Shown here: positions 25,045 to 40,365 of the stretch, one piece after another
How positions within the stretch are numbered: the stretch's first letter is position 1
Layout: every line of letters begins with the position of its first letter
Assembly: GCF_001949145.1 (NCBI RefSeq)
Contig: NW_019091365.1
Coordinates: forward strand, 710,005-774,004
From: Acanthaster planci
Lineage: Eukaryota > Echinodermata > Asteroidea > Valvatida > Acanthasteridae
Length of the DNA: 64,000 nt
Reading direction: 5' to 3'
The notes under the pieces: generated by a model
What the model was told of the DNA's origin: nothing
The model's database searches: none
What the model saw: the letters and a program-made list of their open reading frames with translations, nothing else
Made by a program: the position numbers and the translations under genes

Positions 25045-26500
25045 GAATATATGCTTTGTCATCACACTTGACTTGGCAACAATGCAATCAGCAGTGTACA
25101 TTAAAATAGTGCAGTTCTCATCTTTAACACTTGCCACAGCCTGAATGCAAAGTGTTGCAAGCCCTGCTTGATAAAATGCAGACAATGAAAGAAATACATT
25201 CTTAGAGTATGATAGGTTTCTTTTGCACTCAGCTAAAAGTAAACAACATCAACAATACACATTAGAAAAGCCTTAGGAATTGTTTTTCACTTTAACTAAT
25301 GAATATCCATGCATACAACCCTGACCATGCTGAACCCAAGAAGGTTATGCAGGATTTCAGTGGTCCCGAGGGGGGTTAGGGTTAATTAATTGCAACACTG
25401 TGTCCTTACATTTATGTGGAAAATACATTGAAGTTCTTGTAAATTGGGTTTTGAAGTCTCTCCAGAAACACTTTCTTTTCAAAAGGGCCAAAGATACAAA
25501 ATAACTGATGACTTATTTGTCTGGTAAACTGGTTTTCGTGAACTTTGTAAATTTGCCAGTTAGTATTTTAAAAACCCTGGATTTCAGCTAAATCAGGAAG
25601 TTTAAATTACATGTACCCTTTGGGGTTATAAGACTTTCGAAATTAGTTCAATGGGAATAAAATATTTCTAAATACATTCCATGAATTAATTAATCTCTGA
25701 TGCCGTATCAGAAAACTTGAAATCTCTTAAATTTTAAATGCTCTAATTGCTTTACAAGTACATTTTGGCAGTTATGCAACAATCATTAAATAACAGAGGT
25801 ATAATATATACAAATTTAAAAGTTAAAAAATTAGGTCATCAAGAACCCAAAGGGAACCAATCTAATCAGCTTTAAAATGTACATATTTACAATACATTCA
25901 ATGTGTAAATGCACACTCCAAACAAGAGAAGTGTTACAGTACTTGGACCTGTGAAGTAAATAATTCAGAGTTAATTTGTATGTACCCCGAAAACCTTTGG
26001 AATTACAAAAACCGGCATTTGGGGCTGAGTTCATAATTTGGTAATTAACCATTTTACCACTGAACTGTCTTGTTGAGAGGGCCCACTAATATCCCATTGA
26101 GAAAAAAAAGAAAAAATCTTTGGTCAAATTCTATTCTAAAGGGGAATTTTAAAGTCATTTTCCCACTTTGACTTGATCAAAAGCCGAAAAGTATGAGGTA
26201 CATTTTTAAATTTTCAACTGCCACAATGGAAAACAAACAGCGTAAAAGTTTCAATGCATCATTTTGATGCAAGCCATTGTAAGCAAATAAAATGGCCAAT
26301 TTTAGGGATAACGGGGAATTTGTAGGTATTTCGGTTGTTAGCATTCCCCACTTGTCCACTTACAGGCTACTGGTCAGCACTGGATTCCACTCTATTCAAT
26401 TGCAGATCCAGAACCCACTTTGGGGGGGAATTAGAATTTTATTTTCCTGTGCAGCGAAACCTTTTCTGGCCTTTCTGAGGGGTGAGGCTACTTTTCTGGG
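25045..26500. repeat. Local duplicate, copy 1
   Basis: This segment aligns in order and orientation with 30055-33640. Landmarks are ATATGCTTTGTCA, TGCAGACRATGAAAGAAATA, ATCMAGAAYCCAAAGGGAAC, TTTTCAACTGMCAMAATGG, CAAGCCATTGTAAGCAAATA and GGGGYGAGGCTACWTTTT. No open frames of note are present. It lies just 3' of the NUDT7-like gene. It may be a local duplication or two copies of an interspersed repeat. Confidence 0.8.
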
Positions 26501-26729
26501 CTTTCACTTGCTTTGGAACATAAGGATAACGAAACAGACCAAAACCAGACAGGCCTTTCTCTTATTAAAAATGGGGGGGGGCCACATGACCCCGGTCCAC
26601 CCTGAAGCAAGATGCTAAAACCTGCCAAAACCTTTAAAACGGTGGCATATCCAGTGGAATTTTTGCAGATTTTTTCTTCCTTTTTTTTTTTACAAGGAAT
26701 GGGTGAGTAGAAAGAAAGTATTCGGTACA

Positions 26730-26735
26730 TTTATT
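26730..26735 (-). terminator. Candidate poly(A) signal of the NUDT7-like gene
   Basis: AATAAA on the minus strand about 300 nt past the stop codon at 27033. Confidence 0.4.
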
Positions 26736-27032
26736 AATCAATTACTGGCAACAAATCCCTAAGAAAACAACAACACCAAATAAAAGCAAGAATGTCAAGA
26801 CCTGAGTAAGGCTTTTGATTTTTTTTTCCAACGCCACCATATTGAATGAGCCCGAAGATGCATTCGGTTTTGGATCTGCCGGTTAACCCCCCCCCAGCCA
26901 AAAGCTAGAGATGCCGCTGCTTAAATATATGATCACTTACTGTATTACAACAGCGCGAGAGTTGATTCTTTGGTTGTAAACATTTTTACATTTTTTTTTT
27001 CGTGGTTTTTTGCTTCCATTCTAACTGAAGCT

Positions 27033-27791
27033 TCACAACTTGCCCTGGCCCACTTTCTTTAACTTCCTAAGTCGCCTCATATAGGAGTTCTTGGATAGTT
27101 CAAGAATTTTTCTGGGGTTGGAAGGATCATATTGTACGACGCTTTTGAAATCAGGGCTTCGGGCAAAGCAAATAGTTGCTGCCGTGATGCAAATGCTGGC
27201 GGTCAGTCCGAAGGTTATGAACTGCTTACCACCCTCCAAATGATTAAAAAAATTCAGAGTGTACTCGTACCCGCTGTCATCTTTCCACTCTCTCTGCATG
27301 TGATCCTCTGTTCGAAGAAAAGTCGAGAAGGGTACTGTGAAGACGTCCGAAACTTCGTCAGGGTTGGGAACGGGTGTGAAATCGTCGGGGATGAACCCGA
27401 CGACGGGTATGACTAAAGTCCCCTTGAGAGCAAATGTGGGACCAAGTTGAGCGACGACTTGGACTCTCTCCCTGGCCAGTCCGATTTCTTCTTCCGTTTC
27501 CCTGAGTGCTGTGGTTTTCAAATCAGCGTCACCTTCATCACTCTTTCCGCCAGGGAAGGCCACCTCCCCGCGATGAGATTTCAGATTGGTCGACCGCACT
27601 GTCAGCAGGACGTGTAGCTGGCGGTTGCGGTAAAACAGTGGAATTAACACCGCAGCTTTCGGGAGCGACGTTGGGAGAGGGGGAAGTCCAGCCAACATTT
27701 CAGTTGCGTCCATCTGTCGCAGTCGTGCAACCACCTCATCTTTAGACGGTTCCATGAAAGTTGAAGAGGACGTTGATGGTATCTCTGCCAT
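27033..27791 (-). CDS. NUDT7: Nudix hydrolase, NUDT7-like (coenzyme A diphosphatase)
   Basis: A 252-residue protein in one uninterrupted frame from ATG 27791. The CoA-type Nudix signature LLTVRS..LKSHRGEVAFPGG leads into the Nudix box GGKSDEGDADLKTTALRE, then TEEEIGL, whose glutamates bind the catalytic metal. NUDT7 and its relatives cleave CoA and acyl-CoA to 3',5'-ADP and phosphopantetheine, in vertebrates inside peroxisomes. The C-terminus is KVGQGKL; GKL is close to a peroxisomal PTS1 tripeptide (mouse NUDT7 ends SKL and human SRL, from memory) but non-canonical. TTTTTGCCCAG|G just upstream of the ATG looks like an acceptor, so a 5' UTR intron or a further coding exon is possible. NUDT8 is an alternative family member, but the size and tail favour NUDT7. 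Confidence 0.9.
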   Translation of the reverse strand: MAEIPSTSSSTFMEPSKDEVVARLRQMDATEMLAGLPPLPTSLPKAAVLIPLFYRNRQLHVLLTVRSTNLKSHRGEVAFPGGKSDEGDADLKTTALRETEEEIGLARERVQVVAQLGPTFALKGTLVIPVVGFIPDDFTPVPNPDEVSDVFTVPFSTFLRTEDHMQREWKDDSGYEYTLNFFNHLEGGKQFITFGLTASICITAATICFARSPDFKSVVQYDPSNPRKILELSKNSYMRRLRKLKKVGQGKL

Positions 27792-28213
27792 TTCTCGAAA
27801 GCACCTGGGCAAAAAGATACGCCTCTCTTTATTACAAGCTTAAAGAGCCACTTTTGAAGGCATACAGCCTAATAAGTACGATCTGCTACAAGCAGTAACG
27901 AGGGCATGTGAGGGTCCTTTGAGAGGAACTTCCCCATGGGCGCGCAAGTTATGTGCGTTAGGCACCAGGGCATGGAGAGTACATGCAACACATTTATACT
28001 GGAATGTATTAATCTCCATTATGAAGACTGAATAGAACATTGTACCCAAATAGAGACCAATGCTGGATGATGGGCAAACGTGTGCAGGAGCTGGATTGGA
28101 AAACGTCTCACCAGTCTGTCTTTCTTTCACTGGTGAGGATGCACTTCAACTCAGGGCGGATTTGAAATACCTTATATCAAAAAAATTAAGGATCTTCATG
28201 GAGTGGGCCTAAT

Positions 28214-28306
28214 CAAATTGACCCCAGAACTGTGGGGTCAATCCGACTTCCACCCCACTCCCACAAAATGGGAGCGGGGCGGGTATCTGAGCCCACAGTT
28301 CTGAGG
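28214..28306. repeat. Hairpin block related to the METTL3-intron minisatellite
   Basis: TGACCCCAGAACTGTGGGGT on the left is mirrored by GCCCACAGTTCTGAGG on the right. The inner CCACCCCACTCCCAC is mirrored by GGGAGCGGGG. The CCAGAACTGTGGGG core is the same as in the 2961-3165 minisatellite and the 3196-3275 inverted copies. Confidence 0.6.
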
Positions 28307-29559
28307 AGTGGTGGTAAAACACGCTAGACGTGCTTTTACGTGTTTTAAAAGCAAGTAAACATGGCTAATGGGGAAATTCAAAATATTATACCAATTATAC
28401 AGAAACTACAGAGGAAAAAATGTTTCATCTTGACTCCACTTCAGCAGTTGTGTACAAAGTCTATGGGGAGTGAAGAGAATGTTTTAAGTATTTCCCAACA
28501 ACCAGACAACATCGGTAAATGTGTCTCACTCAGTCCAGAATTCGTGTCTTTCCAGCATTTCTGTAATGACCGACTTTTATTGAGATGATATATGATGAGA
28601 AAAGTGGAGTCAGGATGCAACATTTTTTCCACTACAGAAAAAATGAATCATGATCAACAGATCAAGTGATGAAGAACATGAAGAATTGGACACAATTTTT
28701 TACCTACCTGAAGGGATGAAACAGACCTTTAAAAAGATAAATCCTGCACAAAAGTGGGCGTAATCTACCGATATTTAAGTCATTTGTATGCAGACAGTTT
28801 GCCAAAGCGTACATGCACATCGTCATGATCATGTAACTCGTACAACCCACCTGGACTTTAACCATGTACACTGTACATGTACATTTACATATCCCGGGCC
28901 CCATGTGCGTTTGGCCGGGGAAAAGGTCAGTCTAGCTACGGAAGCGTATAGGGGCCACTTGCAACATTTTGTTCGAGTGCCCGATCTCCCTGTTGCTTCT
29001 GTACTGTATGCAGTGTAGTGTCGCGTCATGTGTTGCCTGAAAGTCCAGACAACTAACGGCACAGAGGCGAGGAGTACATTATTTCGATGCAGCGAGATAT
29101 TAATTTTAAAAAAAATCTGAAAGTGAACCTTACATACGAAAGCCCGTTAGTGCCACATCTTCATCACGCAGCTACATGTATAGTTATGTTCGACGATGAA
29201 CTGTTTTTTTTATCCTCGTTGTACGATAAATACGGGCGATTCACGATAATGCCCCTCCAAGAGTTTGCAACGCGTTGGCCAATCCCGACGCGCAAAATCT
29301 GTTTGCGCTTTCCAACGTGCACTATTGGAGGTGCACTATCGTTCGTATTGTACAGGACACAGATTTATTTCCACAATTCATTCAAAACGTTGTTAGTGTT
29401 ATCATTTGCTCAGCATTCCTCGCAGACATACAACACATGAACGAGCACGGATTTTATAATTACACACATGAACAAGGCCAGCAAAAATGCCAGGAAAAGT
29501 TAACCTAATAACTGTGACCCGAAGGCCTCCATATCCAATGCTACTACAGGCTTAACGAG

Positions 29560-29910
29560 AAAAAGTTAATAAATGCTCTCGAAATACTCTTGAAAGAAAA
29601 TAAACAGCTGCACTGGGAGATAAAAATAACTGCTCCCGAAAATAGAAATAGCTGCTCACTGGAAAAGTTACTGCACGTCCAGTGGCCTTGTTGAAACGGG
29701 GCTGCAGATCGAGGTTCAGCCAATCCGCTGCAGGCCAGCTGTTGTCATTGTACGTAGAATAAGCCACGGCCCGCGACCAAAACCTTGTGTTGTAAAGGTC
29801 TTGAAAATATGAACAGCTGCTGTGGGAAAATGTGCTGGCGAGAATAAAAAGAACTGCCTCTGAAAATAAAATTAAGTGCTGTGAAAAATAAAATAGCAAT
29901 GGCACTAACG
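29560..29910. repeat. Degenerate tandem repeat
   Basis: Units of about 20-28 bp such as GAAAATAGAAATAGCTGCTC, AGATAAAAATAACTGCTCCC and GAAAATAAAATTAAGTGCTG recur on both sides of a unique core (29670-29800). The pattern is AT-rich followed by CTGCTC-like words. Confidence 0.5.
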
Positions 29911-31939
29911 GGCCCTCGTACTTTTACGTTTCCTGTACAGCCTGCAGGTCTTTTAGATTGCCTGAGATCGAGAATGAGAGCGGTGTTCCCTTCCAGACAC
30001 CTGATCTAATTTTTTTTACCCCAAAGTCATAGTTAAGAAAACTGCCATTTACATGCATATATGCTTTGTCACCATGTTTGCTTCAGCAATAATGCAATCA
30101 TAACTAGTGCCTGATAAACCTACAGGTCTCACGTTTAGCACTTACCCACAGCCTAATGCAAAATGCTGCAAATTCCGCCTGATAAAAATGCAGACGATGA
30201 AAGAAATACATTGCAACAGTATGACAGTTGTTTTTTCGCTCAACAGCTAAAAGTGAACGACGTCGACAACAGACATTAAAAAGGCATTAGGAATCGTTTT
30301 CCACTTCAATTCATGATTATACATACAGACATTATAAATAGCTAAACTTTGTCCTTACATTTATGTGGAAAATACATTGAATTTCTTGTAAATTGGGTCT
30401 AGAGGCCTCCCCGGAAAGTTTCTTTCTGAGAGGGCCAAATATACGAAATAAGCGAGGACTTATTTATCTGCTCGATGTCCAAAACAATGTGTCTTTAGTG
30501 TAACCACAACTACACTGTACCTCAAGTCAAATCTGTTCAATTCCAAAACTGATTTTCATGAACTTTGAAAATTTGCCAGTTATTTTAAAAAGCTGGATTG
30601 CTTGAAGACTTCCTAAATTTGTTCAAAAGGAATAAAATATTTCTCAATACGTAGGATAAATTTATCAATCTCTCATGCCCTATTAGCAAACTTGCAAAAA
30701 ATTGGCAAAATTTTAAATGCTTTAATTGATACAAACTGTGCATTTACGCAGATATGCAAAAAATCATTAAATAACCGTTGTACATGTACAAATTTAAAAA
30801 TCAAGAATCCAAAGGGAACCAACTTAATCAGCTTTAAAAAATCATACAATACATCTTCAACATATGTAAATGCACACTCCAATCAAGAGAAGGGCTACAG
30901 TATTGAGATCTATGAAATGAATAATTTGTATGTACTGCCCCCCAAAAAAACTTTGATTTAAAACAGGCATTTGGGGTTGAGTTCATAATTTGGTAAATAC
31001 AACCTTTTACCACTGAACTGTCCTATTCAGGGGGCTTATACTGATAGGACTGTGCCAGGCCCGTTGCCTGACCAGAGACTGGGGGGGGGAGGGTCGTCAA
31101 ACCCAAAAGTGTAACTCTTGGCACTGTGAACACATATTTTTATACAAAGGCCTATCATAATGTGCTTTAAAGCACAACATCAAACAAGTTCCATGTTTGT
31201 CGCGAACCGAAGGATGCGTGTAAGACTTGCATAGGCTCCCTACTTCAGTTTTCAATAGTCACGGCGTATTGTAAATTGGCCTGGTAATGAATTTGCTCTT
31301 CACCCAGCACCTTGAATCGGGCGCTGGGTGACGGCGAGCGAATGACATGAACATTATTATTAAAACAATCTCAAAAAATCCCACAAAAAAAACAGAAGTT
31401 CTAAAAAAACTGATACGTTCTAGTAAATCATTATTACCCCCACTCACCTCACTAAAAATGGTAAAAAAGGAATATTTTAGGGCGAATTTTAGTTGGCACT
31501 TCGGAAAAGAAATCGAAAAATCAATCATGTTGCTCCATACACAAACGTTAGAAGTGAAATTTCGAAGTGCCCATAGGGTCCGCGCCACTTTCCGGTGCGC
31601 ATTCTTCAATTGTAATGTGAAGCAGCGCACCAACGAGTGTTTTCATTACGCCTAAACCTTCTCGAGTCTCGAAAATACCAATTTTAGTGGGCTGGATTAG
31701 TGTCCTGGGTCCTCGCTATGGGTGGACTATGCAGCTGTTCTTTTTAAGACCACTAAAGTGATAAACAACATGGATTACACAACCGTAAAAGACAAAAAAC
31801 GAACAGACGTACAGCACAATGTTTGAGGTGCGAACGGTACTTACAGGGCATTTACAAGTCTTTCTGGACTGGTTTCCTTCATTTCCAACACGTGAGCAGA
31901 GCCAATGTAAACGACAACCAATGAAAACTGCCTTGTCCC

Positions 31940-32035
31940 CGCGTCCGCCGGAACGCTGCGCCGCGCCGGTGGTACGCGTAGCTGGCCGGCCGCGGCGTCG
32001 GTCCGGGTTCTGCTACGCTGCAGGCATGGAGCGGC
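31940..32035. other. CpG-rich block inside the insertion
   Basis: About 95 bp dense in CpG (CCGCGTCCGCCGGAACGC, GGCCGGCCGCGGCGTCGG) in otherwise AT-rich DNA. No gene start is evident. It is probably part of a nested element. Confidence 0.4.
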
Positions 32036-32297
32036 GTTTACTGACTGATTTCATTCTTTAAACGTTGCCGTATAAACCGCCTGCAGTTCATTATAAACCG
32101 CAAGATATTTTCCGCCTGAGAATCAATGTATAAACCGCAGCTTACGTTCAAAAAATTGTAGTAGGCCCGTATATTAAATTTATATATTTATTACAAAAAA
32201 ACAAAAACAAAACAAAAACAACCACACACACCAACGAGCGGAACTCGGAAGCGAAGGGGGGGGGGGGGGGTTTCGTTCGAACCTCCCAAACCCCCCA

Positions 32298-32763
32298 GCC
32301 TACGGGCCTGTGTGCCGAATATCCGAATAACCGAATATTCGATTGTCGAATATTCGAAAATTATTTTAGAAATTTGAATATTCGAATGCAAAATTCATGA
32401 AAAGGAAGAAAAAATTTGCTTCTGTTTTAAATGAAAAAAATTACACTGGAGGCTTGTTTCAAGCAGATTCAAGTGACAAGCGTCAGAAATCTCACAACGA
32501 TTTAAAAATTAAATTATTCATAATATAATTTTTCAACAGGAGTCTTGGTCATAAATCTTGCTAAATAGTGGTTGGAGATGCTCCTACATGTGAGAAGCTT
32601 TTATATTGATCATAATGTACAATTGTGTGTGTTATTGCAACTGATTTTGTATATGGCGTGTTCATCAACAATCTGTTGGTCAGTACGACCGAATATTCGG
32701 ATATTTGACATAATTGAGGGTCGAATATTCGAATAGTGAATTATTCGAATTGACTCAGCCCTA
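32298..32763. repeat. AT-rich palindromic block with CGAATATTCG words
   Basis: Both ends of this 466-bp stretch carry multiple CGAATATTCG or near copies, in inverted arrangement (GCCGAATATCCGAATAACCG on the left, ATTCGAATTGACTCAGCCC on the right). It could be a nested hAT-type MITE sharing its right end with the larger insertion. Confidence 0.5.
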
Positions 32764-33659
32764 CCTACTGATATCCCATTAAAAAATAAAGAAAAGTCTG
32801 TTGTCATATTCTGTTGTTAGGCCTAAGGGGTATTTTTTTAAAAGTCATTTTCACACTTTGTCAGGATTAAAAACTATTAAGTATTTTGAGGTAAACTTTA
32901 AAATTTTCAACTGACAAAATGGAAAACACTTGAACAGCGCACAATTTTAAATGAATCATATTGGTGCAAGCCATTGTAAGCAAATAAAAGGGCAAATTTT
33001 AGGGATATCGGGCAATTTAATTACAGTATTGTAACGTGTTCTGATAGGTACTCAGGGAGGATTATTATGAATAGCCAACAATGGGAAACTGAAAAGGGGG
33101 GGGGCTAAACTGAAGTGGAAATCACAGAGGAAAGGACAGCTGGAAAATGAATGAATCTGGTGCTTAAATAAAATGCACTACATGCATTTTTACTCTAATT
33201 CTCTTTTCACCCAACAAAAAAGAACCAATCATATCACTCACTTCGGACCCAGCTGCCCAGTACTTCCAGGTGCGCCGGAGTCCTAACCTTGTCCAACTAC
33301 TAAAGGGTACTTCAAGCCAATCACGTGGGCGAAGTGCGGCAAATGTTAAACCCTCTAAAACAATAACACATCCTGGCCGTGCGCTCTAATCATTGTTGCT
33401 GGCCGCTACTGAGAACTTTGTTACAGCAAGTTGGTCCCACTTGTACACTTTTGTTAAGCACTTGAGTTAGGCCACTGGTCAACAGTGGAGTCCACTGAAT
33501 TCAATTGCAGGTCCAGAAGCAAAGCTTTAGGGAAGTGGGCAAACTTGGGTAAGAGGGATTTGAAAGTTATTTACGCACAGTGTAACCTTTCTAGCCCTTT
33601 GGAGGGGCGAGGCTACATTTTGAGTCTTTTTACACGCCTCCGTACCGTGGGGACATTTT

Positions 33660-35030
33660 CTAGCTGTATTTATTGGCCACCGTATTTTTAAGCTGGCCTT
33701 GCAGCGTATGTGTTTTACGGAGTGGTTTTACCGCAATATCAATTCACGATTTGCGAAACAATGAAACTGGTACGGTCTGTTTGCCGATGTACATCCTAAC
33801 TCTTCATAATTCCCCAGAATCTCCAGAAACTCACCGTGGTCGACGTAAATTTAACAATTCATCCGAATCACAGATGTACAGATATACTGTAGTACAAACA
33901 GAATCTTTTTTTAAGGAGTAGTTTCGCGCTTGGCTAAGGGGCCGTCCGGGAGATCTCCACGAATTCAAGCTGTTCATGTCACCGCAAATCTTGTGCCCAG
34001 GATGAGCTTCCTGAAGCCACATATCTTCACCATGTTCAAGGACTGTTGAATTGGTGTTGTTTCAGCACTCAATGCGTTGGCCCATGGAGGAAGGACAAAA
34101 CTTATGGTTGGCCCGACGTCAAACCCCACATTTCTGGGGATACAATTTCCGCTACTACTAGTGACCACAATTGCAATATTTATTGATCTTAATTTGTACT
34201 TTGTAGCAGAGCTTTAACCATAGGCAGGTTTGAAACACGGTAAATGTCCCTCCTAAAATAGAACATCACCCCCAAAACTTCTCTTTTTATTAACCACCTT
34301 GGTTAACTTAGCATTTGATTTCTCGATTTTTCATCGTTAAGTTTACTAAAGCAAAATAATTGAGATTAGACTGTATCCGTTTGGTGACATGGGCCCCTAC
34401 TAACAACTTGATTTTGAAGATTTATCATTTTGAAGAGATCTGCTTATGATTGCACACTCTACGGTATATACCCTAAATGTGTTGAAAGACGGTTTGATGT
34501 GTGCAAATAATTTCTTGGTCTGAGAGTTTGGATCCAATAGATCTCTGCTATTGGAGTCGAGACCACTTAAGACCTTCACAAGACCAGCACAAGACCTCAA
34601 GTCTGAATTCAAGTCACAAACTATTCTAATAAACAGCAACAAAAGCATTCCTTTTGTCATTGTTCATGCTGGTACTGGTCTTGTGATGGTCTCGACTGCA
34701 ACACGGAAAAACAACCTCAAACTTGTGGAAATCACAAACGCTAGGGTAGAGGATTCATTATTGGGCCATCTGGTTTATGTTCAGGCATCTGAGGTTTGGA
34801 TGCATATTTTCATTAATATTACACAGCTGTGTAGTTACAGATTTTCTAATGCAAAAATTGGATGTGATAGAAGGTCTAAAATAAAGATAAACATTAATTG
34901 CCCTGTAACAGCCTGTTTCTTGAAATCTTTTACACAGGTAAAACATGCCAGCGGTTAGGATTTAACCCAAGTCATCAGTCTCATAAAGATGGAGGTCTTT
35001 GTGAATACTTATGATGCGTACAGCGAGCTG
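33660..35030. other. Gene-free stretch before METTL9
   Basis: No exon is supported. A copy of a dispersed repeat lies at 34560-34720, and a short CGACGTCAAACCCCACA..CTGGGG motif near 34115-34142 recalls the METTL3-intron repeat. Confidence 0.4.
34560..34720 (+). repeat. Dispersed AAGACC/ACAAG repeat, copy 1
   Basis: Shares AAGACC..CACAAGACCT, GAATTCAAGTC, ACAGCAACAAAAGCATTC-like and TTTTGTCATTGTT..ATGGTCTC words with 36705-36840. Weaker relatives occur at 37205-37440, 38185-38345 and 61090-61230. Confidence 0.6.
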
Positions 35031-35038
35031 TAGCAACC

Positions 35039-38759
<3,721 letters not shown>

Positions 38760-40365
38760 GGAAGATCGACTTCTGGAATACCCCACTTCCTGTTTGAATT
38801 TTATTTTTGTTATTCTATTGCCGATAGGAAGTGGTAGTTTCAGCACGTTCCTTATTTTGTGACCGGAATTCTCATTACCAGAAAACTCGAGTGCAGCATC
38901 TGAACTCGGGCCTTCGGCCAGGCCATACCAGGATTTCGAGCATCTCTCATCTGCTACTACAATCCCACTAAGGGGATTTTGTTACCAGTTAAAAAAGTAC
39001 CAATCCCAGCCGTGAATAATTACCATCGCTTGACTGAACAGCACGTGCGGTATACCTGGAGTTTTCTCAGGACTCATTAAGTTAATAACCTGTGTGGTAT
39101 TTAGTTTTGTAAAGTCATGAAACAATATTTTCCAGTTTTAATTGCTGAAATAGAGGCACAAATGCCCAAATCCCAAATGAGATATGGAGAGGAGCCCATA
39201 GTTCTTGGGGAAATTGTCCTGTGGGGTCCAGTTTAAAGAAGTATAGATTGGCGTGTAATTGCAAAAATGGTGGACTGGCTACTTGCAGTGTTGATAGATG
39301 CCATGAGCAATTGAGATGTCACCTTCCCGTGGGCAAAGATAAACAATGAAATCCTGGTTTGAGGGGAAGCTAGATTTTTAAAAGGAAATTTGCGTTTATG
39401 CAAATACGTTTGCTCATACACGGGCCCTCTCTCATGGAATTGCCAAGCTCAGAAATCTGCTGTAATAGCTGCTATTGTCAGCTTAGCTGACGTTGGTTAC
39501 CAGCTCAAATGCTACGCAAAGTATATACATGTAATGGGAGACCAGTTGTGTGTTTGTTCTTGTGCAACCCGGCTATCTGCTAAGCAATTTCTTCTGCTTC
39601 AGAGGTTTATGTAGTTGGATGCTTGTTGCCTTCCTCGATCACTCTGGGGTTAAACAGCTCTTGCATCCAATCAGGGAACAGTCCCAGTATTTTAAGTTTT
39701 GAAAGGTTCTGTAATGGTTTCAGGCTAGACTGCATTGAAAATAAGGGAATATGTGCTTGACTGGTCTCAAAAGTATGTTTAACCTGGCTCGGGAGACTAC
39801 ACGCGACTAATGCCCGAGCTGCAGGCGAGGGCATTATCAGAGCTCAGTCTCCCAAGCTGGTCTTAAATGTTAGTTTGAAACCAGCCGAGCACATAGTGAT
39901 TCCCGTTCATAAATACCTGTTTAGTCCGAGTCTAAAGAAGTCACTGTATGATGGATTTCCTATGATTTTATCCTAGAATTTTACTTTCATTTTCCTGAAC
40001 ACCCCCGTCCATTTTATGGTATATTCCTTGTACAAGTTGTCCAGTAGAATCTCCTTGTATGCACTTGGCGTGCGTAGTGAGCCGTGTGCACACTTGACTA
40101 ATCAGAATCAAACTGTCTCATATCCATGTGCCAGCGCGTGATTAACGCAGCGGGCATTGTCAAATGTTAATACACAGGTATTTATGAATGCCAATTAATT
40201 ATGGACTGTTCCCGCAAAGACTACCAAAGGCCTGAAATGTATACATTATACACTGTTAATTTTTATATATATTTAGTTACACATGGAATAATTTGAAAGA
40301 TTTGGTTGTCGGAAATATTAACCTTATGTTGTTTGAATGCAAGGCCTGGCAGTGACAAAAGGTCT
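38760..40365. other. METTL9 3' flank
   Basis: No exon is supported. It presumably includes the METTL9 3' UTR, but I could not settle on a poly(A) signal. A foldback element lies at 39735-39925. Confidence 0.45.
39735..39925. repeat. Foldback (hairpin) element
   Basis: Arms pair around a centre near 39825: GACTGGTCTC..TTTAACCTGGCTCGGGAGACT on the left against AGTCTCCCAAGCTGGTCTTAAA..GAAACCAGC on the right. The inner pair is AATGCCCGAGCT against AGGCGAGGGCATT. GGGAATATGTGCT and AGCACATAGTGATTCCC extend the pairing outward. It is a MITE-type palindrome without coding capacity. Confidence 0.65.

Larger units (their letters stand above)
27840..30054. other. Gene-free stretch between the NUDT7-like gene and duplicate copy 2
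   Basis: No exon is supported. It contains a short hairpin block at 28214-28306 and a degenerate tandem repeat at 29560-29910, listed separately. Frames of up to 117 codons near 29.1 kb look like chance. Confidence 0.45.
31045..32763. mobile_element. hAT-like insertion, about 1.72 kb, non-autonomous
   Basis: Left end TAGGACTGTGCC and right end (reverse complement) TAGGGCTGAGTC agree at 9 of 12 positions. The flanking octamers TATACTGA and CCTACTGA agree at 6 of 8, as expected of an aged 8-bp duplication. Copy 1 of the surrounding duplicate has the uninterrupted site (GCCCACTAATATCCC) at about 26081-26095. The interior has no recognisable transposase. It holds a CpG-rich block and an AT-rich palindromic block, so it may be composite. 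Confidence 0.6.
30055..33640. repeat. Local duplicate, copy 2, with insertions
   Basis: Aligns with 25045-26500 in three blocks: 30055-31044, 32764-33010 and about 33465-33640. The first interruption is the hAT-like element at 31045-32763. The second (33010-33465) is either an insertion here or a deletion in copy 1. Confidence 0.8.

Noticed and set aside
29087-29440. Plus-strand frame of 117 codons
   Set aside because: No family resemblance, no codon bias and no splice or poly(A) context.
31259-31633. Minus-strand frame of 124 codons
   Set aside because: No recognisable family and it lies inside the hAT-like insertion; similar length expected by chance in AT-rich DNA.
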